Shown piece by piece: positions 31,694 to 40,868 of a stretch of 64,000 nt of DNA. Where the stretch lies: assembly GCA_017938925.1 (NCBI GenBank), contig JAGBAO010000002.1:82550-146549 (forward strand). Direction: 5' to 3'. This stretch comes from Bacteroidales bacterium (GTDB lineage: Bacteria > Bacteroidota > Bacteroidia > Bacteroidales > UBA932). Below the pieces are notes generated by a model that was not told the DNA's origin, ran no database searches, and saw nothing but the letters and a program-made list of their open reading frames with translations. Each line of letters begins with the position of its first letter. Within the stretch, counting starts at the first letter, position 1. The position numbers and the translations under genes are program-made.

Positions 31694-31764
31694 TCGGAGA
31701 GTCTTACTGAAAAGCATATTTCTTACGACTTATGCCAGTGGCCAACTGTCAGCAGACTCTCCGA
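31694..31764. terminator. Large inverted repeat after galK
   Basis: Perfect 11-bp arms TCGGAGAGTCT (31694-31704) and AGACTCTCCGA (31754-31764) enclose a 49-nt loop. It follows the last gene of the operon by 28 nt and is followed by a T-rich stretch, so it may end transcription. The long loop is unusual for a simple terminator. Confidence 0.45.
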
Positions 31765-31875
31765 TTTATATTTTGCGAAGATATAGAAAATATCATTAAA
31801 TCATCATAGTAGTTGATGAGATTTAAGAATACGGTTATATCGTAATAAAGCAAGACAAATTTTGATAAATCCCTA

Positions 31876-31896
31876 TTCTCGCCTGTGCGGCAAGAA
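31876..31896 (-). terminator. Short hairpin downstream of the Abi gene
   Basis: TTCTCGCC (31876-31883) and GGCAAGAA (31889-31896) pair over 7 of 8 bp with a 5-nt loop. It lies 14 nt beyond the stop of the minus-strand Abi gene. The following T-run is weak. Confidence 0.35.
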
Positions 31897-31910
31897 TGGA
31901 CGTGCCGATT

Positions 31911-32810
31911 TTATTTGGTATGCCAGAGAGGCTCTGTTTCCCAGGTTGATGGGAAACCCATTGCCTTGATGTCGACTGAGGGGTAATCTTTCAGGAGTTG
32001 CTTCAGGCGGGTTGTGAATGAACTGTTCGGATTGATTGTCAAGAGGATGTATCTGATGATGCAGAGGATGTAATAGACTTTGTCGTTCTGAACTCTTGTG
32101 CTGATGAATCCGTGTGCTGTACGTTTGGGGAATCCTCCTGTTACTCGCAGGGTCTTGTTCCAGAGTCTGCTGTGGTGGGCGCATATGTTTCTTACATATA
32201 CGAAACTATGGATCCAGGATTCAAGTACGGTGTCCGCTACTCCGAAGCGGTTTGCGATGTTGCGCTTTGTTCTACCGCCGTTAAGATGTTTGAACAGAAG
32301 GGATAGTGTTCCGAATGAGGACACTTCCATTGTCATCCAGCTTGGCGGGAACTGGTTGCTGTATGTCTTTTTGAAATCGAGTATCTGGTCGTCATCCGAG
32401 CGTTTCAGTTCGGCTTCGATGCCTGAAAGGATTCCGGAGTGTTTCGCCTGATTTGCAAAGAGAGACTTGTCCGTGAACCAGTATGGGGAATATGTATGAG
32501 AGAGTTCCTGAGAAATTATTGTTCTCAGGGATATCTCTATCTTTTCCATTTCGGCACAGATGAGTTTTCTTAGTGCAGAGTCAAACTTGTAGAGGGTATA
32601 GGCGTCCTCGAATGTTGCTCCGCTTTTGAATGTGCCTGTCTGTTTATTCTGAAGAAGTGGCAGAAGGTAGCTCTTGAATCTGAAATAACTGATATGATCA
32701 AGCAGATGGGATGCCTTTGTTTCATCCATGAATATAAGTCCTCTGCTTTTGAGCAGTTTGATTATGTCTCCTGTGGTCAGCGGAGCATCATTGTAGAGCA
32801 TCTTTGTCAT
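31911..32810 (-). CDS. Abi_2-family abortive infection protein (HEPN type)
   Basis: 299 aa; Met4 is a possible alternative start. The sequence matches the AbiD/AbiF (Abi_2) family: LTTGDIIKLLKSRGL at the start, HLLDHISYFRFKSYLLPL, YKFDSALRKLICAEMEKIEISLR, then SWIHSFVYVRNICAHHSRLWN. The last contains the R-N-x3-H HEPN motif (Arg207, Asn208, His212) typical of metal-independent RNases. Such proteins abort phage infection in other bacteria; activity here is inferred. It is monocistronic and convergent with the galactan operon, in an island with an integrase. Confidence 0.88.
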   Translation of the reverse strand: MTKMLYNDAPLTTGDIIKLLKSRGLIFMDETKASHLLDHISYFRFKSYLLPLLQNKQTGTFKSGATFEDAYTLYKFDSALRKLICAEMEKIEISLRTIISQELSHTYSPYWFTDKSLFANQAKHSGILSGIEAELKRSDDDQILDFKKTYSNQFPPSWMTMEVSSFGTLSLLFKHLNGGRTKRNIANRFGVADTVLESWIHSFVYVRNICAHHSRLWNKTLRVTGGFPKRTAHGFISTRVQNDKVYYILCIIRYILLTINPNSSFTTRLKQLLKDYPSVDIKAMGFPSTWETEPLWHTK

Positions 32811-33207
32811 AGTGTATAAAATAAAAAGTCCACCCTGAGCGCGCTGTTCTGACGGGAAGCGGGGTGAACATGTTGCTGCAAAGATATGAAAATTATCATT
32901 ACAAAGACAAACTTCTCTTGAAAAATCTGCATTTATAAAATTTTCAACACCTTGAACAGCCTGGGCTGCTTACGGAGCAACATCTGTACCTGACTCAATA
33001 AAGGTTGCGTTCTTTCACTGACTGATAGATTTGACGGCTCAATCGACAAGGCAATGGAGGTCTTCTATAATTCCGTCACGGCTCAGATGATACAGGACGG
33101 AGTCGCAGACCTTCACTGCAGAAGCGACCATTACCTTGCAGATGAAATATACAGAGAATATACCGAAGCTTCTGAATAAGAAACTTCGGTATATCGTATA
33201 ATATCAG
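32811..33207. other. Intergenic stretch with a short gene relic
   Basis: The first 180 bases, upstream of the Abi gene, presumably carry its promoter, but I saw no clear consensus match. The second half contains the gene fragment described at 32994-33179. Confidence 0.4.
32994..33179 (+). pseudogene. C-terminal fragment of an unrecognised small protein
   Basis: A 61-codon plus-strand frame without a plausible start ends IYREYTEASE at a TAA. Its coherent, charged sequence (DKAMEVFYNSVTAQMIQDG, then CRSDHYLADE) looks like real protein, resembling short proteins found beside Bacteroidota defence or toxin genes. It is probably the tail of a deleted gene. I cannot name the family with confidence. 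Confidence 0.4.
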
Positions 33208-34326
33208 CTATTCAATCCGTATCAGATTTGCCGCTTCCCTAGCTTTCTCATCCACAAGATGAAAATACTGCTGAGTAGTCAGGATGCTTGCGTGCGTCAT
33301 ATGACGGGATACTGTGTTTATGTCAGCACCGGCTGTGATAAGCATTGTAGCACAAGTGTGGCGGAAACAATATAATGTAATATGCTTCTTGATTCCGGCT
33401 GCTTTTACCCAATCTCTTAAAGGCTTCACCGCCATTGAACGCCTAAAATCATTAAAGACCAAACCATGTTCCTTACGTGAACCGCAGAACTTGAGCGCTT
33501 CTCTACTAATCGGGATTGTTTCTGTATTTTTGGTCTTATGCAACATCTTACGTATCACCGGCTCCCCTTTCTCATCAAATAATATTTCAGACCAATCAAG
33601 CGATATAAGGTCAGAAGGTCTAAGTCCGCTGAAAATTGCCAATGCAACAAGATTTCTCAATACCTCATATTCACAAGGGGTCTCCAAGAGTCTTTTGCAT
33701 TCTTCTTGGGTGAGGAATTCCCTCTGAGAACGACGAGTTGGAATTTTTGCGAAATGCAAACTGATATCTTCCTTTATGTAACCCTCGATATATGCATCCT
33801 TAACAATGGACTTGAAATGGACGAAATACTTGCTGGCTGTATTCTGATGCAAGAGCGTTCTCTTATTCTTGCCTACAGGGCTTGATATCACTGCCTTATT
33901 AAGTAGATAATCCCTGTATGACTCTGCAAACCGATACCTTATGTCACGAAAAGTGCACTTGCCCTTTACAAACTTCTTGAAGTGTTTGTAGGAATGCTGC
34001 CATGTCGGATTTTTAAGCTTTATCCTCTGTTTATAGTACTCCAGAAAATCTTCATCCAGCCTGCAGTCGTCAAAGATCTTCAGTTCCTTATTCATGATTG
34101 CCTTCATTCTGAGATTCCTGATCTTTCTTGCATGCTTCCATACTTCAGCATTGTACTCTTTGTCTTCTTCCGTTAGCGGATCGACGACAATGTAACGCTT
34201 GAGGGATTCTTTTCTAGTTTCCTTGCCTGTTAGAGGATTATACAATGCTGGACTATATTCGAGATATAAATATGCTTTGCCGTTATTTGGATTTCTCTTT
34301 CTGATTTCAACTTTTACTTTGCTCAT
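33208..34326 (-). CDS. Tyrosine-type site-specific integrase
   Basis: 372 aa. An N-terminal arm-binding-like domain (KNPTWQHSYKHFKKFVKGK core-binding helices) precedes the catalytic domain with IFSGLRPSDLISLDW (Arg I), CFRHTCATMLITAGAD (Arg II at 322) and the nucleophile Tyr354 in TTQQYFHL. The His usually three residues before Arg II is Tyr319, as read from the DNA. It is preceded by a multi-HTH protein gene ending 11 nt upstream, so the two are probably one transcript. It likely moved the island carrying the Abi gene. Confidence 0.9.
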   Translation of the reverse strand: MSKVKVEIRKRNPNNGKAYLYLEYSPALYNPLTGKETRKESLKRYIVVDPLTEEDKEYNAEVWKHARKIRNLRMKAIMNKELKIFDDCRLDEDFLEYYKQRIKLKNPTWQHSYKHFKKFVKGKCTFRDIRYRFAESYRDYLLNKAVISSPVGKNKRTLLHQNTASKYFVHFKSIVKDAYIEGYIKEDISLHFAKIPTRRSQREFLTQEECKRLLETPCEYEVLRNLVALAIFSGLRPSDLISLDWSEILFDEKGEPVIRKMLHKTKNTETIPISREALKFCGSRKEHGLVFNDFRRSMAVKPLRDWVKAAGIKKHITLYCFRHTCATMLITAGADINTVSRHMTHASILTTQQYFHLVDEKAREAANLIRIE

Positions 34327-34337
34327 AGTTATTGAGA

Positions 34338-35579
34338 TTAATTGCTTACTACTTCATCAAATGCGGACTTCAGGATCCAGACATAGCGGCCGCACCGGAT
34401 CTTAGGTATCTCCATAAGCTTCACAATATGGTACAGCCTGTGCTTGGATATATGCAGGCTGTTGCAGAGGTCATCAGAAGAATAATACATCGACTTGTCA
34501 AATAACCATGGTCTGCAGATCCTATCGACAGAAACCTTGGCGTAGCAAGCTTTCTTTCCTGATTTCTTATGAGGTATTTCATAATAGGATGTAAACTGGT
34601 AAACCTGTCTTCGGGTCATCATATACGTCTCCATTATATCTTCCACCTGATACCAGTACCTTATGCGAAGATGCTGGTCCGGACGGAAATCCTCAATCAG
34701 TTGACGGATATCAGATATTAGAAAATATCTCGCGTTACCAATCATTTTGAAATCCAGCTTCCTCTTTCTAAAATAGTGTTCGATAGTGCTCCTTTTTATA
34801 TCGAAGTATTCAGATGCTTCAGTTATGGAAAGATATTCGCGCGATTCTCTGTCCAGTGAAAGATCACTGTCTGAATCGCTTTTACCACTGACTATCACCC
34901 TGTTAGCGTATAAGTTCCTCAAGCTTTCTGTCTTGACCAAAATGAGACCGGGAGTTCTCAAAACCTGAATCTCACCATCCTGGATGTACCTTCTGATACT
35001 CTTATCAGAAACTCCCAGGAATTCTGCTGCTTCAGATATCCTCAAATATTCATTACCGTCATATTTACCTACACGAGCAGTTATACTTGAAATAATTTGT
35101 GAATTATAGTAATCTGCCTGCCTTCTGTTATGTTCTTCCTGACGTCTTGCTTTATTTGCGCATTCTCTGCTGCAAAATTTAGTATCAATCTTCTGAGACT
35201 TAAAATTCTTGCCACAGTGAATACAGCTCAGATTATAAAACATTTTGCCGGAGTCAGGATGATATTCCTTCTTCGGAGTTATAAGTGTTAGGTCATGTGA
35301 CGATCCAGGTGAGTATCTACGGCTTTGTTTAGAACAACTGTGACAGCAGTAAATCTGATTAGATCGGCTTGCAACAAAGTTCTTTCCGCATATTGGACAA
35401 ACTTTATTATATAACTTGGCAGCTAAGTAATCTTCGCCATTTTCCTGACGTTCTTTCGGAACCTGGTATTTATACTTCTTGTACTTTTCCTGGCAGTTTC
35501 TGCTGCAGAAGCGATTCTTGTAACGGATAGTATGGTATGTTCTCCCACATACGATACAGTGCTTTTCATGTGTTTTCAT
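34338..35579 (-). CDS. Three-zinc-finger, four-HTH DNA-binding protein (excisionase-like)
   Basis: 413 aa. Residues 1-150 hold three similar treble-clef zinc fingers, each CxxCG, about 14-16 residues, then C-x3-C (CIVCGRTYH..FCSRNC, CPICGKNF..YCCHSC, CIHCGKNF..FCSREC). Four excisionase/MerR-like helix-turn-helix modules follow in tandem, starting near EYLRISEAAEFLGVSDKSI, EYLSITEASEYFDIKRSTI, YWYQVEDIMETYMMTRRQV and MYYSSDDLCNSLHISKHRL. It lies directly upstream of, and probably in an operon with, the integrase, so a role as directionality factor or element regulator is likely (inference). No catalytic domain is seen. Confidence 0.78.
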   Translation of the reverse strand: MKTHEKHCIVCGRTYHTIRYKNRFCSRNCQEKYKKYKYQVPKERQENGEDYLAAKLYNKVCPICGKNFVASRSNQIYCCHSCSKQSRRYSPGSSHDLTLITPKKEYHPDSGKMFYNLSCIHCGKNFKSQKIDTKFCSRECANKARRQEEHNRRQADYYNSQIISSITARVGKYDGNEYLRISEAAEFLGVSDKSIRRYIQDGEIQVLRTPGLILVKTESLRNLYANRVIVSGKSDSDSDLSLDRESREYLSITEASEYFDIKRSTIEHYFRKRKLDFKMIGNARYFLISDIRQLIEDFRPDQHLRIRYWYQVEDIMETYMMTRRQVYQFTSYYEIPHKKSGKKACYAKVSVDRICRPWLFDKSMYYSSDDLCNSLHISKHRLYHIVKLMEIPKIRCGRYVWILKSAFDEVVSN

Positions 35580-36002
35580 TTATTTGCTGTTCTTTGCAAT
35601 AATTAGTAATCAGCTGGCAAATCTATGAAGACGGAAAAGAAATAGTGATAGGATTGTAATAGGATTGTGATTGACCTTGATTTTAAGGAACATTTACATG
35701 AGTGTGCAAAGTCTAAATTCAACGCAAGCTCCAAATTTTCATCAAGTCATTAGATTAGAGATACTTAGAGAAATACGAGCATAGACAAAGATAGACAGAC
35801 GTGGACAGACATTGCGCAATCTGTATAGGTTGATACGAAATGCTAAAATCGGACAAAATCAATTACGTGGGGAAAATACGGAGATACCATTTTAAGATTC
35901 GTGGTTTAGAAGGCTTAAAATGCCCCAGAAAAGAAGTAAGGTTGCTTAAAGTCTTACTTTAAGCAACCTTACTTAAGATATTAATTATCAGCTAATTAGG
36001 CT
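35580..36002. other. Intergenic region upstream of the HTH gene
   Basis: No gene is visible. It holds repeated AGACA motifs (35783-35811), a possible minus-strand -7 element CAAAGATA (35786-35793, TATCTTTG on the minus strand) for the HTH gene, and the phosphofructokinase terminator at 35934-35974. It is the likely right boundary of the island. Confidence 0.45.
35934..35974 (-). terminator. Terminator of the phosphofructokinase gene
   Basis: A perfect 19-bp stem (35934-35952 with 35956-35974) closed by a 3-nt loop, 28 nt beyond the stop codon. On the minus strand it is followed by a short T-rich tract. Confidence 0.8.
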
Positions 36003-37238
36003 TTACCACTCCAGAATCTTGTTGAAGTCGTAAGCCTCAGGGTTCTCGATGCCGAGAGCGCGTACTGCTTCGTAATCCTCTGGGGTTACGTAATGAGCGA
36101 TGTACTTGTAGTAGTTCTGGGCTGTACCTGAGTTGATGTCCACTACGCGTGGCGGAATCTTGCCTGTTGTAGGGTCCTGGAGGTCTGCGAGGTAGAGCGG
36201 AGATACGTTGCCGTATGAGTCAACATATACCATGCAGCCTGTCTTGCCCTCGCTGAAGAGCTGGTAGACTCCCATTGCGAGCTCAGTGCAGTATGTAACA
36301 TCGTAAGCGACAGGATCCTGGCAGCGTACGTCGTATCCGATCTCTACCGGACGGCTCTTCACCTTGAGACCGATCTTCTTGAACTCAGCTTCGAGGAGGT
36401 CGTTGAAGAGGACAGCCTTTGAAACCTTTCCGAGCTCTGGGTGACCATGGTCATCGTAAGAGAAGTGTACGCCTGCTGCTTCCATCTCCTCTGCCTTGAA
36501 CTCGTGGAAGAGACCCTCTGCTGCTACGATGGTACCGTAGTTGATGCCGAGAACCTTTCTCTTGAGGATAGCTGAAATAGAGAGCTTCACAACCTTGTCA
36601 AGGCAGATCTCTGTCTTGTTGAACATCTCAGGGATGATTGTCATCGGGCAGTGAGTAGCTTCGCCGATTCCGAGTGCGAGTGAACCGCAGGTACGGCCCA
36701 TTGCAGAAATCACGAGCCAGTTGCCTGATGTGCGTGCATCTTCATACACTGTGCGTGCAAGGTGTGCACCCTCGTTCTTTGCAGAGTTGTATCCGAATGT
36801 CGGAGCGTTTGCAGGAAGAGGAAGGTCGTTGTCGATTGTCTTAGGACAGTGGATATTCGAGATAGGATATCCCTTTGCTGCGAGGAACTTTGAGATACGG
36901 TTTGCAGTAGATGCTGTGTCGTCACCACCGATAGTCACGAGGAGCTTGATGTTGTTGTCCTTGAAGAGGTCGAGGTTGAAGTTCTCCTCGAAGTCCTTGT
37001 CTGTCGGCTTGAAACGGCTCATCTCAAGATATGAACCACCCCTGTTGAAGTAGCGGTCTGCGATGAAGAATGTAAGATCCTCGGTGCGTGCGTTCTTGCT
37101 GAAAAGTCCTGAGTATCCTCCGTGAAGGCCGATAACCCTGTAACCCTTTGAAAGGAAAGTCTTTGCTACACTCATTGAAACTGAGTTCATTCCTGGAGCG
37201 GGACCACCGCCGCAGAGGATAATTACTGCATCTTTCAT
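36003..37238 (-). CDS. 6-phosphofructokinase, probably PPi-dependent
   Basis: 411 aa from ATG 37238, which begins MKDAVIILCGGGPAPGMN; an upstream in-frame ATG (37403) lies beyond the predicted promoter. Motifs are TIGGDDTAST, PKTIDNDLP and MGRTCGSLA. In PFK enzymes GGDD together with Lys in PKTIDND (instead of GGDG and PGTIDND) marks use of pyrophosphate, so it should catalyse reversible phosphorylation of fructose-6-phosphate by PPi. The phosphate donor is inferred from these two positions. It is a single-gene unit with its own promoter and terminator. Confidence 0.9.
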   Translation of the reverse strand: MKDAVIILCGGGPAPGMNSVSMSVAKTFLSKGYRVIGLHGGYSGLFSKNARTEDLTFFIADRYFNRGGSYLEMSRFKPTDKDFEENFNLDLFKDNNIKLLVTIGGDDTASTANRISKFLAAKGYPISNIHCPKTIDNDLPLPANAPTFGYNSAKNEGAHLARTVYEDARTSGNWLVISAMGRTCGSLALGIGEATHCPMTIIPEMFNKTEICLDKVVKLSISAILKRKVLGINYGTIVAAEGLFHEFKAEEMEAAGVHFSYDDHGHPELGKVSKAVLFNDLLEAEFKKIGLKVKSRPVEIGYDVRCQDPVAYDVTYCTELAMGVYQLFSEGKTGCMVYVDSYGNVSPLYLADLQDPTTGKIPPRVVDINSGTAQNYYKYIAHYVTPEDYEAVRALGIENPEAYDFNKILEW

Positions 37239-37348
37239 AATTTTCTGTTGTATTAGTTTGTTAAACAATTTTTCTTTCGGATTCCTTGCCTTGTTCCGGA
37301 TGGAGAGCCCCATGAATAGGAGATCTTTTTCCGACAGCAAAAGCGGCG

Positions 37349-37380
37349 CAAATTTATCATTTTTTGCAATAATTCCCAAG
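37349..37380 (-). promoter_or_regulatory. Promoter of the phosphofructokinase gene
   Basis: On the minus strand: CTTG (37380-37377), a 20-nt spacer and TAAATTTG (37356-37349). The transcript would have a leader of about 105 nt before ATG 37238. Confidence 0.5.
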
Positions 37381-37403
37381 AAAATATGGCTTAGCCATTT
37401 CAT

Positions 37404-37435
37404 ATTGCAGATGTGAAAAGATTTCTGTAAATTTG
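37404..37435 (+). promoter_or_regulatory. Promoter of the ligA operon
   Basis: ATTG at 37404-37407, a 20-nt spacer and TAAATTTG at 37428-37435; the leader before ATG 37451 is only about 9 nt. Confidence 0.5.
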
Positions 37436-37438
37436 TAG

Positions 37439-39541
<2,103 letters not shown>

Positions 39542-39557
39542 TGAAAATGAATAGTAT

Positions 39558-39920
39558 ATGAATATAGGAGAGAAATACACGTTGTCACACATTGTGACTG
39601 AAAATGAGACAGCAGAGGTGCTGGGATCAGGTGGACTTCCGGTCTACTCCACCCCGTCAATGATATGCCTGATGGAACTGTCTGCATTCAGACTGGCCGA
39701 GGAAGCCGGTCATCAGACAGTCGGTACCAAGGTGGAGATCAGCCATCTGAGGGCATGCCTGCCCGGGACTGAGGTGACAGCGGAAGCGGAACTGACGGAA
39801 ATTGACGGACGCAGGCTCTCATATAAGGTGAAAGTCAGCGATGCAAAGGGAGTGATGGGTGAAGGAAGGCACGAGCGTTTCATCATCGATCCGGAGAGGT
39901 TCATGGCAAAATTGAAATAA
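39558..39920 (+). CDS. Hotdog-fold thioesterase, FlK-like
   Basis: 120 aa. It resembles fluoroacetyl-CoA-thioesterase-like proteins: VLGSGGLPVYSTPSMICLME gives the Thr of the active-site segment, a Glu follows in LME, and KVEISHLRA carries the His region. It probably hydrolyses a small acyl-CoA, but the substrate is unknown. 16 nt after ligA and 16 nt before the BrkB gene. Confidence 0.75.
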   Translation: MNIGEKYTLSHIVTENETAEVLGSGGLPVYSTPSMICLMELSAFRLAEEAGHQTVGTKVEISHLRACLPGTEVTAEAELTEIDGRRLSYKVKVSDAKGVMGEGRHERFIIDPERFMAKLK

Positions 39921-39936
39921 GCACATCCGTAAGGAA

Positions 39937-40863
39937 ATGAAAAGGATAGTCAGGAAGACATACAAGCTGAAGAACTTCTTCAACGAGGACATCTGGAAGC
40001 TGGAATTGGAGGAACTCTCCAAGGCCAGGGCAAGGTTTGTCAAGTATATGAAGGTTCTCCTGATCACCATCAAGACCTTCTCAGCCGAGAAGATCGGATT
40101 TCAGGCCGTGGCGCTCAGTTTCTTCAGCACCATGTCTGTTGTTCCTTTCATTGCCATTGTCTTTGCGGTAACCGGTGGTCTCGGACTTGCTGACAAGCTG
40201 AAGGAGTTTCTCTATGCATATTTCAACAACAGCCAGCAGGTGATCGATACGGTCCTGGGATTTGCCCAGAACATCATTGACACTGCCCAGAGCAGTGCTT
40301 TGGGACTTGTCAGCGCCCTGATGTTCGTGTTCATCGTCATATGGATGATGCTCAACGTAGAAAGGGTGTTCAACAATGTCTGGAGAGTGCAGAAATCAAG
40401 GAACATACTGAAGAGGCTGTCAATTACAGTGGCCATGCTCCTTGTAGCTCCTTTTGTTGTACTGGTATTCTTCGGCGGAACGATAGTATATTCACATGCA
40501 CTCAGTTACCTCGGATTGGACGTAGAGGGATTCGGAGTGTTCAAGAGCATTCTCACGTGGGCACTTTTCGCTGTGATCGCCACTCTGACCTTCTCTGCCA
40601 TGTATAAGTTCATTCCGAATGCGGAAGTAAAATATAAGGAGGCTCTCAGAGCAGCTGTAGTGTCAGGCATAGCCTTTTCGGTGATGCAGTACACTTATCT
40701 TGAGACACAGGTGTTCGTCACCCGTCTGAGCAGCATATTCGGAGCATTTGCGGCTGTGCCGCTTTTTATGGTATGGATAAACATTGGCTGGTTCATTATC
40801 CTCATCGGAGCAGAACTATCCTATGCATTCCAGCATGTAGACAGTTATAACATTGAAGATTAG
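39937..40863 (+). CDS. YihY/BrkB-family inner membrane protein
   Basis: 308 aa with about six hydrophobic segments (including ALSFFSTMSVVPFIAIVFAV, ALMFVFIVIWMMLNVERVF and LFMVWINIGWFIILIGAELSYAF). The last is the family's most conserved part. The molecular function of the family is not settled. The 3' end lies 5 nt before the RelA/SpoT gene. Confidence 0.88.
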   Translation: MKRIVRKTYKLKNFFNEDIWKLELEELSKARARFVKYMKVLLITIKTFSAEKIGFQAVALSFFSTMSVVPFIAIVFAVTGGLGLADKLKEFLYAYFNNSQQVIDTVLGFAQNIIDTAQSSALGLVSALMFVFIVIWMMLNVERVFNNVWRVQKSRNILKRLSITVAMLLVAPFVVLVFFGGTIVYSHALSYLGLDVEGFGVFKSILTWALFAVIATLTFSAMYKFIPNAEVKYKEALRAAVVSGIAFSVMQYTYLETQVFVTRLSSIFGAFAAVPLFMVWINIGWFIILIGAELSYAFQHVDSYNIED

Positions 40864-40868
40864 AAAAT

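Noticed and set aside
33181-33207. Possible attachment site next to the integrase
   Set aside because: I could not find a matching direct repeat near the other end of the island by eye.
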